Of a stretch of DNA of 64,000 nucleotides, positions 17,222 to 26,435 are shown one piece after another. The notes beneath the pieces are model-generated. The model was not told the DNA's origin. It made no database searches and was given only the letters and a program-made list of their open reading frames with translations. Within the stretch, counting starts at the first letter, position 1; every line of letters starts with the position of its first letter. The stretch is taken from the NCBI RefSeq assembly GCF_900100955.1, contig NZ_FNCC01000011.1, positions 62,001 to 126,000 on the forward strand, in the 5' to 3' direction. Origin of the DNA: Lentzea fradiae. Its GTDB lineage: Bacteria > Actinomycetota > Actinomycetes > Mycobacteriales > Pseudonocardiaceae. Made by a program: the position numbers and the translations under genes.

Positions 17222-18367
17222 GTGACCACCACACAGCCGCTTCCCACGGTCGAGGACGTCCGCAAGGCGCTCTCGGGCGTGCAGGACCCCGAGATCCGCC
17301 GTCCGATCACCGAGATCGGCATGGTCAAGGACGTCGAGGTCGGGTCGGACGGCGCCGTGGTCGTGGGCGTCTTCCTCACGGTCGCGGGCTGTCCCATGCG
17401 CGACAAGATCACGTCCGACGTGACGGCCGCCGTGTCGGCGCTGGACGGGGTCTCGTCCGTGCGCGTCGACCTCGACGTGATGAGCGACGCCCAGCGCACC
17501 GAGCTGCGCAAGACGCTGCGCGGCGGTGTCGAGGAACCCGTCATCCCGTTCGCCCAGCCGGGCTCGCTGACGCGCGTCTACTGCGTCGCGTCCGGCAAGG
17601 GCGGTGTCGGCAAGTCGTCGGTCACCGTGAACCTGGCCGTGGCGATGGCCGCGCGCGGCCTGTCGGTCGGCATCGTCGACGCGGACATCTACGGCCACTC
17701 GATCCCGCGGATGCTGGGCGCCGACGGCAAGCCCACCCAGGTCGAGAAGATGATCATGCCGCCGCAGTCGCACGGCGTGAAGGTCATCTCGATCGGCATG
17801 TTCACGCCGGGCAACACCCCGGTCGTGTGGCGCGGGCCGATGCTGCACCGCGCGTTGCAGCAGTTCCTCGCGGACGTGTTCTGGGGCGACCTGGACGTGC
17901 TGCTGCTCGACCTGCCGCCCGGCACCGGTGACGTGGCCATCTCCGTCGCGCAGCTCGTGCCGAACGCCGAGATCCTGGTCGTGACGACGCCGCAGCAGGC
18001 CGCCGCCGAGGTGGCCGAGCGCGCCGGGTCGATCGCGCTGCAGACCCGGCAGCGGGTCGCGGGTGTCATCGAGAACATGTCGTGGCTGGAGATGCCCGAC
18101 GGCTCCCGCATGGAGGTCTTCGGCTCCGGTGGCGGCGAGGCCGTCGCGGAGTCGCTGTCGAAGGCCATCGGCTCGGACGTGCCGCTGCTCGGCCAGGTGC
18201 CGCTCGACCCGCGGCTGCGGGAGAACGGCGACACCGGCACGCCGATCGTGAAGGCCGTGCCGGACTCGGCCGCCGCGAAGGTGCTGACCGAGGTGGCCAC
18301 GAAGCTGAGCGTCCGCTCCCGCGGCCTCGCCGGCCGCCTGCTCAACGTCTCCCCCGCGGGCCGCTAA
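17222..18367 (+). CDS. mrp: Mrp/ApbC family Fe-S cluster carrier ATPase
   Basis: This 381-residue protein has an N-terminal MIP18/DUF59 domain (residues 1-90: LSGVQDPEIRRPITEIGMVK, VAGCPMRDKI) and then a deviant-Walker P-loop ATPase (SGKGGVGKSSVTVNLAVAMA near 125-145, IVDADIYGHSIPRMLG, LDLPPGTGDVAISVAQ). It binds and transfers Fe-S clusters in the cytosol. The GTG at 17222 is the first reasonable start. It corresponds to Rv1229c and is convergent with tatB, with a long palindrome between. Confidence 0.93.
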   Translation: MTTTQPLPTVEDVRKALSGVQDPEIRRPITEIGMVKDVEVGSDGAVVVGVFLTVAGCPMRDKITSDVTAAVSALDGVSSVRVDLDVMSDAQRTELRKTLRGGVEEPVIPFAQPGSLTRVYCVASGKGGVGKSSVTVNLAVAMAARGLSVGIVDADIYGHSIPRMLGADGKPTQVEKMIMPPQSHGVKVISIGMFTPGNTPVVWRGPMLHRALQQFLADVFWGDLDVLLLDLPPGTGDVAISVAQLVPNAEILVVTTPQQAAAEVAERAGSIALQTRQRVAGVIENMSWLEMPDGSRMEVFGSGGGEAVAESLSKAIGSDVPLLGQVPLDPRLRENGDTGTPIVKAVPDSAAAKVLTEVATKLSVRSRGLAGRLLNVSPAGR

Positions 18368-18386
18368 CCCCCTGTCTCGCACTGCA

Positions 18387-18431
18387 CGCGGGGCCCTTTC
18401 GTACTGTCAGACAGTACGAAAGGGCCCCGCG
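18387..18431. terminator. Perfect 21-bp-arm palindrome between mrp and tatB (family member 1)
   Basis: Arms of 21 bases flank a 3-base loop and read CGCGGGGCCC then TTTCGTACTGT. The hairpin is centred in the 82-bp gap between two convergent genes, so it can end both transcripts. Near-copies occur at 22430 and 33811. Confidence 0.75.
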
Positions 18432-18449
18432 TACTTGAAAAACCAGGGG

Positions 18450-18827
18450 TCAGGTCGCGTCCGGGTCGAACGGCGGGCGCTCGCCGGGGGCGAGGGGGCG
18501 CTGCTCGGCCGCGGGAGGCGTGGGCGGCGCCGGGTAGCCGTTGGCCTTGGCCGGCGGCTCGGGGTCGTCGAAGAGGTGCTTGGCCACCGCGCGCTTCGGG
18601 TCGAAGTTGCGCAGCTCCCGCAGGTCTTCGAGCGGCTTGCGGAGCTGCTCGAAGTCCGGTCCCATCTCCTGCTTGAGCTGTTCGCGGGCACCGGTCGCAT
18701 ACTCGCGGACCTGACGCACGGTCTTGCCCAGCCAGGCCGCGGCGGACGGCAGGCGCTCGGGTCCCAGGATGAAGAGACCCGCGACCACGATGATGAGGAT
18801 CTCCACCCATCCGATGCTGTCGAACAC
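18450..18827 (-). CDS. tatB: Sec-independent protein translocase TatB
   Basis: This 125-residue Tat receptor subunit has a single N-terminal membrane helix ([20 protein letters not shown]) with the conserved Gly-Pro-Glu hinge, an amphipathic helix ([20 protein letters not shown]), the TatB motif [15 protein letters not shown], and a Pro-rich tail ending FDPDAT, as in mycobacterial TatB. The GTG at 18827 is 17 bp after htrA. It follows sigE-rseA-htrA, the same order as in M. tuberculosis. Confidence 0.93.
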   Translation of the reverse strand: MFDSIGWVEILIIVVAGLFILGPERLPSAAAWLGKTVRQVREYATGAREQLKQEMGPDFEQLRKPLEDLRELRNFDPKRAVAKHLFDDPEPPAKANGYPAPPTPPAAEQRPLAPGERPPFDPDAT

Positions 18828-18844
18828 GAGTCCCAGCCTACTTC

Positions 18845-20368
18845 TCAGTCGCTCTTCAAAGTCACGTCCAGCGTGAGTTCCCGGCCCTGACGGGCGAGCG
18901 TCACCTGGACGGTCTCACCGATCTCGTGCTCGCGGACGGCGACGACCAGCTCGGCCGCGTTGCGGACCATCCGGTCGCCCACCTTGGTGATCACGTCACC
19001 CTCCTGGATGCCCGCTGCCGCCGCCGCGCCACCGGCGGGGACGTTCTGCACCTGGGCACCCTCGGAGGTCTCCGCGGACACCGACTTCACGTTGACGTTC
19101 ATGTCGGCGTGCTTGACCTGGCCGCTGCGAATCAGCTCCTGGCTGATCTTGCGGGCCTGGTTGCCGGAGATCGCGAAGCCGAGGCCGACCGACCCGCCCG
19201 TCTCGGTGCGGATCGACGAGTTGATGCCGACGAGGGCACCGCGCGAGTCGACCAGCGCGCCGCCCGAGTTGCCGGGGTTGATGGCCGCGTCGGTCTGGAT
19301 CGCGTCGTAGGTGACCTGCGGGCCGCCGTTCTCACCCGCGGCGGTCACCGGGCGGTGCAGCGCGGAGACGATGCCCTCGGTGACCGTGTTGGACAGCTGC
19401 AGCGGCGAACCGATGGCGATCACGCTGTCGCCGACCTGGAGCTCGTCGGAGTTGCCGAACTGCAGCACCGTCGGGTTCGTGACCTCGACCTTGATGACGG
19501 CGAGGTCGGTCTTCGGGTCGCGGCCGACGACGCGGGCCTGCGCGCGGGTGCCGTCGGTGAAGACGGCGCTCAGCTTGGCCGACGAGTCCTGCGCGGCCGG
19601 GGCGATGACGTGGTCGTTGGTCAGGATGTAGCCGCCGCCGTCGATGACGACGCCGGAGCCGACGCCCGCCACGTTGGTGCCCTTGAACTCGATCGACACG
19701 ACGCTGGGCGTCACGCGCTTCGCGATGTCCGAGATCGACCCGGCGGGGCGTTCCTTGCCCTCGGCGACCTCGGCGAGGGTCACGGTCGAGTCGGTCAGGG
19801 GGTTGCCCGCGCGGCCGATCAGCCAGCCGACCAGGCCGCCCACGGCGCCGAGCAGCAGGGCCACGGACAGCAGCAGCGCCAGCGCGGTGGGCTTCACGCG
19901 CCGGCCGAAGAGCAGCTCGGGGATGCTGAGCTGCGGGCCGGGTGCCGGCTTGCCCTCGGGCTCGCCGGGCGGGTCCTCGGTGACGGCGGGTGGGCCGATG
20001 ACGGCACCGGAGGCCGGGTCGCGCCACGGGTCGCCCGCGGGCTTGTCGCCCCAGAAGACCGGGTCGACGTCGGGGTCCTGGCCGGTGGAGACGGGCTGCG
20101 GCGGCCGCTGGAGCAGCTCACGCGAACCCTGGCGGCCGAAAGCCGTGGCGAGGGACTCGGGAGGCGGCGGCGCCGTCCGCATGGGGGCGACGGGCACGTC
20201 ACGGGCGGCGAACGCACCGGGAACACCGCGGGGACGGCCGAACGCGGCGGCGGAGGCGGGGTCGACCGGCGGCTGCACCAGGGGCCGTGGCCGGAGCCTG
20301 CGGTGCGCTCCGTCGTCCACTCCGGAAACGGGTGTGGACGTCTGGCCGTTGGGCGACTGCTGGCTCAT
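18845..20368 (-). CDS. htrA: HtrA-family membrane-anchored serine protease with PDZ domain
   Basis: This 507-residue protein has a cytosolic Pro-rich N-terminus (1-140), one membrane helix ([20 protein letters not shown] near 155), and an extracytoplasmic trypsin-like domain with His in [10 protein letters not shown], Asp in [11 protein letters not shown] and Ser in [13 protein letters not shown]-terminal PDZ domain follows ([20 protein letters not shown]). It degrades or refolds damaged exported proteins. The ATG at 20368 has GGGGAGAG just upstream. It is transcribed with sigE-rseA and is a likely SigE target. Confidence 0.93.
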   Translation of the reverse strand: MSQQSPNGQTSTPVSGVDDGAHRRLRPRPLVQPPVDPASAAAFGRPRGVPGAFAARDVPVAPMRTAPPPPESLATAFGRQGSRELLQRPPQPVSTGQDPDVDPVFWGDKPAGDPWRDPASGAVIGPPAVTEDPPGEPEGKPAPGPQLSIPELLFGRRVKPTALALLLSVALLLGAVGGLVGWLIGRAGNPLTDSTVTLAEVAEGKERPAGSISDIAKRVTPSVVSIEFKGTNVAGVGSGVVIDGGGYILTNDHVIAPAAQDSSAKLSAVFTDGTRAQARVVGRDPKTDLAVIKVEVTNPTVLQFGNSDELQVGDSVIAIGSPLQLSNTVTEGIVSALHRPVTAAGENGGPQVTYDAIQTDAAINPGNSGGALVDSRGALVGINSSIRTETGGSVGLGFAISGNQARKISQELIRSGQVKHADMNVNVKSVSAETSEGAQVQNVPAGGAAAAAGIQEGDVITKVGDRMVRNAAELVVAVREHEIGETVQVTLARQGRELTLDVTLKSD

Positions 20369-20433
20369 CTCTCCCCGAGTTTTCCGCTAGGAGTGCTGAA
20401 CCACAGCGTGCCTGACGAACGGTGAAATGACTG

Positions 20434-20967
20434 TCAGGGGGTGGTCGCGAAGACGGCGCCGGCGTTCTGCGGGACGGCAGGCGCGGAAGGCTGCTCACCG
20501 CTGTCCGGCGTGGTGAACGCGAGTGCGCCGAGCAGCATGCCGCTCACGACGACACCGGCGCCCTGACGGGCCCGGCGGCCGCTGAACCAGCCGTTGCTGC
20601 CGAGCGGCCGTGACGACCCGAGCATCGGCCCGGAGCCGAACGCGGGCTTGTCGGTGCGCTGGACGGCGACGAACTGCCCGTCCTCGGTGATCGAGAGGCC
20701 GTCCGGAGCGGAGGGCAGCTCGACCTCCTGCGGGATGGCGCCGAGCCGGTCCAGCAACGACGCCGGCGCCGTGGGCGTCGACGCGGTGCGCACGGCCGCG
20801 CGCGCCTGCTGCTGGGTGTAGGTCTCGAACGCGCAGAAACCGCAGCTCTGGATGTGCGCGGAAGCCCGCTCGCGCGCGGTCGAGGACAGTTCCCCGTCCA
20901 CGAACGCGACCACGGCGTCCGGCAAGAGGTGCTGCTCCGGCAGTCCCCAACCACGGAGGTCGGTCAT
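20434..20967 (-). CDS. rseA: Anti-sigma-E factor RseA
   Basis: This 177-residue ZAS-type anti-sigma factor has the zinc motif HIQSCGFC (His-x3-Cys-x2-Cys) near residues 38-45, preceded by [21 protein letters not shown] hydrophobic stretch near residues 138-152 ([15 protein letters not shown]) may touch the membrane. The ATG overlaps the sigE stop as ATGA (20964-20967), giving stoichiometric synthesis with SigE. In mycobacteria RseA sequesters SigE and is removed by phosphorylation and ClpP proteolysis; that control is inferred here. Confidence 0.92.
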   Translation of the reverse strand: MTDLRGWGLPEQHLLPDAVVAFVDGELSSTARERASAHIQSCGFCAFETYTQQQARAAVRTASTPTAPASLLDRLGAIPQEVELPSAPDGLSITEDGQFVAVQRTDKPAFGSGPMLGSSRPLGSNGWFSGRRARQGAGVVVSGMLLGALAFTTPDSGEQPSAPAVPQNAGAVFATTP

Positions 20968-21566
20968 GCAGTGTCCTCCAGCGACGATTCCCGACGACGA
21001 CGTTCGAGCGCGACCCGCAGGGCCTGGCGGCCCCGGTGGATCCTGCTCCTCACGGTACCCATCTTCACCCCGAGCGTGGCGCCGATCTCCTCGTAGGAGA
21101 GTCCTTCCACGTCACAGAGCACGACCGCGGCGCGGAACTCCGGCGGGAGCTCGTCCAGCGCGGCCTGCAGGTCGGGGTCGAGGTGGTTCTCGTCGAAGAT
21201 CTCCTCGGGGGACAGGTCGTCACCCTCGAGGCGGTCGTTGTCCTCGGGCAGCGCCTCCATGCGGACACGGCTGCGACGGCGAGCCATGTCGAGGAAGAGG
21301 TTGGTGGTGATGCGGTGCAGCCACCCCTCGAAGGTGCCCGGCTTGTACGACGCGAGGGACCGGAAGACGCGGATGAACGTCTCCTGCGTCAGGTCCTCGG
21401 CGTCGTGCTGGTTGCCGGTCAACCGGTACGCGAGCCGGTAGACGCGGTCCGCGTGCTCGCGAACGATGGAGTCCCACGAGGGCGGCGTCCAGTCGGCCGT
21501 CTCGATGGGCGCGACGGCCTCCGGCGAACTCGACTGCGTGCGCATCAGGTGTTTCGGCACCTCCAT
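20964..21566 (-). CDS. sigE: ECF RNA polymerase sigma factor SigE
   Basis: This protein has 200 residues, or 193 from the second ATG at 21545. Region 2 ([60 protein letters not shown]) and region 4 ([40 protein letters not shown]) match mycobacterial SigE closely. It directs transcription of the envelope-stress regulon. A SigE-type promoter at 21597-21623 lies directly upstream, which indicates autoregulation. It is the first gene of sigE-rseA-htrA-tatB. Confidence 0.94.
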   Translation of the reverse strand: MEVPKHLMRTQSSSPEAVAPIETADWTPPSWDSIVREHADRVYRLAYRLTGNQHDAEDLTQETFIRVFRSLASYKPGTFEGWLHRITTNLFLDMARRRSRVRMEALPEDNDRLEGDDLSPEEIFDENHLDPDLQAALDELPPEFRAAVVLCDVEGLSYEEIGATLGVKMGTVRSRIHRGRQALRVALERRRRESSLEDTA

Positions 21567-21596
21567 GTGGGCCGCCCGGCGACCCTCGTGCGGCTC

Positions 21597-21623
21597 AACG
21601 GACGGCGGGTCCGGCTTGTTCCC
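21597..21623 (-). promoter_or_regulatory. SigE-type (ECF) promoter of sigE
   Basis: On the minus strand the -35 element GGGAACAA (21623-21616) is followed by 15 bases and the -10 element CGTT (21600-21597). This fits the mycobacterial SigE consensus I know (GGGAACYA-N15/16-CGTT) except that the Y position is A. The predicted start, about 7 bases further on, leaves a short leader before the ATG at 21566. Confidence 0.65.
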
Positions 21624-21764
21624 GACCAGAGCCTGGCTTGTTGCTTACTTACCTTCCCCGCCTCTCTTTAAACGATCGTGAGAGATGCCTGAGAGCACCC
21701 TGAGAATCTCGGTTCGGGCCACGTTCACCCGTTTTGGGCACGGGTGGCACTAACCTGGTAACCC

Positions 21765-22397
21765 GTGACCACGGAATCGGCCCTGCGGGAGTACGTCGAG
21801 CAGTACCTCCCCGAGGACGACGTGCACCTGGCGGCGAGAGCACGCGGCCAGGAACTGGGCTGCGTGCCCATCGGCGCGGGCGGAGGCGCCGCCCTGCGGT
21901 TCCTCGCGACCGCACTCCAGGCCCGGGCAGTGGTGGAGATCGGCACCGGCGCGGGCACCAGCGGCCTCTACCTCCTGGCGGGCATGCCACAGTCAGGCGT
22001 CCTGACCTCGATAGACGTGTCCCCGGAACACCAACGGGCAGCCCGCGAGGCATACGCGGCGGCAGGCATCTCCCCGTCCCGCACCCGCCTCATCATGGGC
22101 AAGGCCCTGGACGTCCTCCCCAGGCTGACCGACGCGGCCTACGACCTGGTCTTCGTGGACGCCTACAAGCCGGAGTACCCCCAGTACCTCCAGCACGGCG
22201 TCCGCATGCTCCGCCCAGGAGGCGTGATCGCCTTCGACAACGTCCTCTGGCACGGATCGGTAGTGGACCCGACCAAGCAGGACGACTCCACCCAGGCCAT
22301 GCGAGACATAGCCAAGCTGGTCAGGGACGACGACCGCCTGGTCCCGGTGATCCTCCCCCTGGGCGACGGCCTGCTGGTGGCCGCCCGCCGCCCGTAG
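21765..22397 (+). CDS. SAM-dependent O-methyltransferase (Rv1220c-like)
   Basis: This 210-residue class I methyltransferase of the catechol-O-methyltransferase-like family has SAM motif I VVEIGTGAGTSGLYLLAG near residues 52-69, SIDVSPEHQRAAREAYAAAG, DLVFVDAYKPEYPQYL, and GGVIAFDNVLWHGSVVDP with metal-site Asp/Asn. The GTG at 21765 is divergent from sigE, the arrangement also seen in M. tuberculosis. The substrate is unknown. It ends before a dispersed palindrome facing glgC. Confidence 0.9.
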   Translation: MTTESALREYVEQYLPEDDVHLAARARGQELGCVPIGAGGGAALRFLATALQARAVVEIGTGAGTSGLYLLAGMPQSGVLTSIDVSPEHQRAAREAYAAAGISPSRTRLIMGKALDVLPRLTDAAYDLVFVDAYKPEYPQYLQHGVRMLRPGGVIAFDNVLWHGSVVDPTKQDDSTQAMRDIAKLVRDDDRLVPVILPLGDGLLVAARRP

Positions 22398-22429
22398 CCA
22401 CCCGCCGCTCGTAGCCGCCCCAGAGCCGT

Positions 22430-22478
22430 CACGCGGGGGCCTTTCGTACTGTCACGTAGTACGAAGGGCCCCCGCGTG
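22430..22478. terminator. Palindrome between the O-methyltransferase gene and glgC (family member 2)
   Basis: Arms of 21 bases pair with a single G.T wobble around GTCACGT. The outer sequence is CACGCGGGGGCC and the inner is TTTCGTACT. It fills the gap between convergent genes and is a near-copy of 18387-18431 and 33811-33859. Confidence 0.75.
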
Positions 22479-22485
22479 CGGAAAG

Positions 22486-23700
22486 TCAGTAGGCGCGGAC
22501 GCCCTTGCCGAGGACTGTGACGCCGCCGGCGGACACCGTGTAGCGCTCGCGGTCCATCGGCGCGTCCACACCGATCAGAGCCCCGTCCGGCACCACGACG
22601 TTCTTGTCCAAAATGGCCCGCCGGACGACGGCGCCCTTGCCGATCCGGACACCGGGCAGGAGAACCGATCCCTGCACCACCGACCCGACCTCGACGGTCA
22701 CGTCGGAAGAGATCACCGACCCGTGGATCTTCCCGGAGATGATCGACCCCGGGCCGACCATCGAGTCCTCGGCCGACCCGCCGGCGATGAACTTGGCAGG
22801 CGGCAACGGCGGCGTAGCAGTGCGAATGGGCCACAACTGGTTGTACAGGTTGAAGATCGGATGGACCGAAACCAGGTCCATGTGCGCGTCGTAGTAGGCG
22901 TCGATCGTCCCGACGTCCCGCCAGTACCCGCGATCCCGGTCGGTGGCCCCCGGAACCACGTTGTCCTGGAAGTCGTAGACGTGCGCCTTACCCCGGTCCA
23001 CCAGCATGGGGATGATGTCCCCACCCATGTCGTGGTCCGAGTCGGGGTTCAACGCGTCCCCGCGCAGCGCGTCCAGCAACGCCTCGGTGGTGAACACGTA
23101 GTTGCCCATCGAAGCGAAAGTGACGTCCGGGTCGTCCGGCACGTGCGGCGGGTCGGACGGCTTCTCCAGGAACCGGGTGATCTTGCCGGAGGCGTCGCTG
23201 TCGATGCAGCCGAACGCCTTCGCCTCGGTCCTGGGCACGCGGATGCCGGCGACGGTCACGGCCGCGCCCGACTCGACGTGCTGCTCGATCATCTGGCCGG
23301 GGTCCATCCGGTACACGTGGTCGGCGCCGAAGATGACGACGTGGTCGGGCTTCTCGTCGTGCACCAGGTTCAGCGACTGGAAGATCGCGTCGGCGGAGCC
23401 GGTGTACCAGCGCGGGCCCAGGCGCTGCTGGGCCGGGACCGGCGTCACGTACTGACCGAGCACATTGGACAGGCGCCACGTCGTCGAGATGTGGCGGTCC
23501 AGCGAGTGCGACTTGTACTGCGTCAGCACGCAGAGCTTCGCGAGCCCGGCGTTGACGAGGTTGGACAGCACGAAGTCGACCAGCCGGTAGTTGCCCCCGA
23601 AGGGCACAGCCGGTTTCGCGCGGTCGGCCGTCAGAGGCCACAGGCGCTTGCCCTCACCACCGGCAAGCACAATTCCGAGAACGTGCGGCTGCCCCTTCAC
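22486..23700 (-). CDS. glgC: Glucose-1-phosphate adenylyltransferase GlgC
   Basis: This 404-residue enzyme makes ADP-glucose from ATP and glucose-1-phosphate. Motifs are [20 protein letters not shown] (N-terminal nucleotide loop), [57 protein letters not shown], and a C-terminal left-handed beta helix ([20 protein letters not shown]). The GTG at 23700 gives the normal mycobacterial-type N-terminus; longer frames into glgM's promoter are not credible. It is divergent from glgM (88 bp apart), so both likely share control. Confidence 0.94.
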   Translation of the reverse strand: MKGQPHVLGIVLAGGEGKRLWPLTADRAKPAVPFGGNYRLVDFVLSNLVNAGLAKLCVLTQYKSHSLDRHISTTWRLSNVLGQYVTPVPAQQRLGPRWYTGSADAIFQSLNLVHDEKPDHVVIFGADHVYRMDPGQMIEQHVESGAAVTVAGIRVPRTEAKAFGCIDSDASGKITRFLEKPSDPPHVPDDPDVTFASMGNYVFTTEALLDALRGDALNPDSDHDMGGDIIPMLVDRGKAHVYDFQDNVVPGATDRDRGYWRDVGTIDAYYDAHMDLVSVHPIFNLYNQLWPIRTATPPLPPAKFIAGGSAEDSMVGPGSIISGKIHGSVISSDVTVEVGSVVQGSVLLPGVRIGKGAVVRRAILDKNVVVPDGALIGVDAPMDRERYTVSAGGVTVLGKGVRAY

Positions 23701-23788
23701 AGCATGTGACCCTATCCGTGCGATCGTTTCTGAACCAGACGCAACGCGGTGCGTCCCGCCGGGTACCACCGTGATCTACGGTGAACAC

Positions 23789-24940
23789 GTGCGAGTTGCG
23801 CTCTTGACCCGGGAATATCCGCCGGAGGTCTACGGCGGTGCTGGCGTGCACGTGGGATTCCTCGTGCCCCACCTCCGCGAACTGGTGGACGTCGACGTGC
23901 ACTGCTTCGGCGGGCCGCGATCGGACGCCACGGCCCACAACCCGCCGCACAGCCTGGAGCAGGCGAACGCGGCGCTCACGACGCTCGCCGTTGACCTGGA
24001 GATGGCCGCGGCGGTGTCGACGGCCAACCTCGTGCACTCGCACACCTGGTACGCCAACATGGGCGGTCACCTGGCCAAACTCCTGCACGGGATCCCGCAC
24101 GTGGTCACGGCGCACTCGCTGGAGCCGCGCCGGCCGTGGAAGGCGGAGCAGCTCGGCGGCGGCTACCGGATCTCGTCGTGGGCCGAGCGGACCGCGTACG
24201 AGAGCGCCGACGCGGTGATCGCCGTGAGCGAGGGGATGCGGGCCGACGTGCTCGACGCGTACCCGTCGCTCGACCCGGCGAAGGTCCACGTGGTGCGCAA
24301 CGGCATCGACTCGGCGGCGTACCACCCGGTGACCGAGAGCGACGCGCTGACGTCGCGCGGCATCGACCCGGAGAGGCCGATCGTCGCGTTCGTGGGGAGG
24401 ATCACCCGCCAGAAGGGGGTGGGCCACCTCGTCGCCGCCGCGCACCACGTCGACCCGGAAGCGCAGATCGTGCTGTGCGCGGGTGCGCCGGACACCCCGG
24501 AGATCGCCGAGGAGACCCGGCGGGCGGTGAGCGAGCTGTCCGAGTCGCGGCCCGGTGTGTTCTGGATCCAGAAGATGCTGCAGCCGGCCGAGGTGCGGCA
24601 GATCCTCAGCCACGCGACGGTGTTCGTGTGCCCGTCGGTCTACGAGCCGCTGGGCATCGTGAACCTGGAGGCGATGGCGTGCGGCACGGCGGTCGTGGCC
24701 AGTGACGTCGGCGGCATCCCGGAGGTCGTCGCGCACGACGAGACCGGTCTCCTCGTCCACTACGACGAGCGGGATTTGTCGACTTATCGCCTCGAACTGG
24801 CCCAGGCGATCAACGACCTGATCGCCGACCCCGACCGGGCACGCCGCTTCGGCGCCGCCGGACGCACCCGCGCCGAGCAGGAGTTCTCCTGGTCCGCGAT
24901 GGCCGCGCAGACCGTCGAGGTTTACCGAGCTGTGACCTGA
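23789..24940 (+). CDS. glgM: Maltose-1-phosphate synthase / glycogen synthase GlgM (GT4)
   Basis: This 383-residue GT-B glycosyltransferase contains LLTREYPPEVYGGAGVHVGF, HSHTWYANMGGHLAKLLHG, AHSLEPRRPWKAEQLGGGYR, GRITRQKGVGHLVAAAHHV, VFVCPSVYEPLGIVNLEAMA and ASDVGGIPEVVAHDETGLLV. It closely matches M. tuberculosis GlgM (Rv1212c), which joins ADP-glucose and glucose-1-phosphate into maltose-1-phosphate for the GlgE alpha-glucan pathway. The GTG at 23789 is the start; the frame is open for 200 bp upstream but overlaps glgC. The older name glgA is also used. Confidence 0.93.
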   Translation: MRVALLTREYPPEVYGGAGVHVGFLVPHLRELVDVDVHCFGGPRSDATAHNPPHSLEQANAALTTLAVDLEMAAAVSTANLVHSHTWYANMGGHLAKLLHGIPHVVTAHSLEPRRPWKAEQLGGGYRISSWAERTAYESADAVIAVSEGMRADVLDAYPSLDPAKVHVVRNGIDSAAYHPVTESDALTSRGIDPERPIVAFVGRITRQKGVGHLVAAAHHVDPEAQIVLCAGAPDTPEIAEETRRAVSELSESRPGVFWIQKMLQPAEVRQILSHATVFVCPSVYEPLGIVNLEAMACGTAVVASDVGGIPEVVAHDETGLLVHYDERDLSTYRLELAQAINDLIADPDRARRFGAAGRTRAEQEFSWSAMAAQTVEVYRAVT

Positions 24941-25004
24941 GACACAAGTCGTTTGGGCAACCTGCGTGCCTGAGGACCGCCTTTAACCAGTAGTGACGTT
25001 GTCG

Positions 25005-26435
25005 ATGCATCTGGTGAGGGGCGCGAAGACTGTGCGTGGTGCGCTGTTGGGTCTGACGATCCTCCTCGCGGTGGCCGGATGTGCGACGACTCCCGCTTCC
25101 CAGCCCACGTCCGTGCAGCTCACCGTGGACGGCGTGAAGCTGGCGGGCGCCGACGACCTGCAGTCGCAGGCCGAGGCGCAGCTGGCCTACACGCTCGACT
25201 ACGGCTACGTGGCACGGGCCGGCGCAGCGGCGGTGAGCTGCTGGTTCGCCAAGACCGGTGTCGAGTTCGAGGTCGAGAGGCGGCTGTGGTGCGGACCGGT
25301 CCAGGTGCCCGGCACCGGAGCGGGCACCGACTGGGTGCCCGTGCCGATGAAGGAGACCGCCAAGGACGGTGACGAGGTCCGGTTCGAGGTCCAGTCGCCG
25401 CAGGTGCCGGAGAAGGGCAACCGCAGCACGCCGACGAACAGGCTCGTGCGCACCGACGGCAAGGAGATCGACCCGTCGAAGCAGCAGGACCTCACGGCCG
25501 GGCGGGACTTCCTCGCGGTGCTGCCCGACGACGGCAAGCGCCCGAACTCCGACCTGGGTCTCGGCAACGTCGAGATCAAGGTCCGCGACGACCTGCTCTC
25601 CGCGGTCGTCACGGGCTGGGCGAACCCGGACGTCTGGTACACCGCCGAGGGCACCGTGCGCGCCGAGGACGGCACCCGGCTGCGGGTCGTGCGGGTGAAG
25701 GTCGAGAAGCCGCATGAGACGGACAGCGGTTTCCACCGCACCAACTGGCAGGGCTTCGCCCCGCAGCCGTCGGAGCTCGCGCTGGAACTGCCCGGCAAGC
25801 GTCAGGTGCTGCCCCACGACCGGCTGCCGGCCAGCGGCTCGGTCTTCATCGTCTACACCGTGCCGGACGCGCCGGGCGAGGGCGCGGAGGTGCTCTCGCT
25901 CAGCACCCTCGGCGCGAAGTCGCTGGAGCAGCGGGTCGAGGTGCCGTCCGGCAAGCGCCTCGACACCCCGCCGCCCGTGCTCCGCCGCGCCGCCGGTCCC
26001 GCGCACTTCACCGAGCCGACCCAGAAGATCCGCTTCGGCGACCGCGAGCTGGGCATGAAGGTCACCGGCCTGAAGCTCGGCAGGCAGCGCCCGGTCAAGC
26101 TCGGCGAGAGCCAGTACGACGTCGCCACGATCTCCGCGGACGACAAGGCGTTGCTGGAGGTGCGGCTGGAGGCCACCGGCAACCTGCCCGACACCGCGGG
26201 CGGCAACCTCACCAAGGAGCTGGTCACCGTCGAGCTCGCGGACGGCACCCCCGCCCGGCAGGTGGGCGCCCGCTACGACGGCGGCCCGCTGCCCTTCGCG
26301 GTCGTGGTGGAGATCCCGGCGGACGCCCGCTCGGTCTCGGTCGGCCTGGTCGGCGGCACTCCGGAGCTGCCCCGGCTCGGCACGACGCCGATCGCCCCGC
26401 TCGACGGCCGCATGACCGTGGCACTGGACTTCTGA
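25005..26435 (+). CDS. Secreted lipoprotein of unknown function
   Basis: The protein has about 476 residues from the ATG at 25005; a GTG at 24993 and a GTG at 25032, the latter preceded by GAGGGG, are alternatives. The signal peptide ends in lipobox VAGC, so the mature protein is membrane-anchored outside. The body is beta-rich and Asp/Lys/Gly-rich with no recognised domain (VSCWFAKTGVEFEVERRLWC, LGNVEIKVRDDLLSAVVTGW, IPADARSVSVGLVGGTPELP). Its last 163 bp overlap the convergent MFS gene. Confidence 0.7.
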   Translation: MHLVRGAKTVRGALLGLTILLAVAGCATTPASQPTSVQLTVDGVKLAGADDLQSQAEAQLAYTLDYGYVARAGAAAVSCWFAKTGVEFEVERRLWCGPVQVPGTGAGTDWVPVPMKETAKDGDEVRFEVQSPQVPEKGNRSTPTNRLVRTDGKEIDPSKQQDLTAGRDFLAVLPDDGKRPNSDLGLGNVEIKVRDDLLSAVVTGWANPDVWYTAEGTVRAEDGTRLRVVRVKVEKPHETDSGFHRTNWQGFAPQPSELALELPGKRQVLPHDRLPASGSVFIVYTVPDAPGEGAEVLSLSTLGAKSLEQRVEVPSGKRLDTPPPVLRRAAGPAHFTEPTQKIRFGDRELGMKVTGLKLGRQRPVKLGESQYDVATISADDKALLEVRLEATGNLPDTAGGNLTKELVTVELADGTPARQVGARYDGGPLPFAVVVEIPADARSVSVGLVGGTPELPRLGTTPIAPLDGRMTVALDF

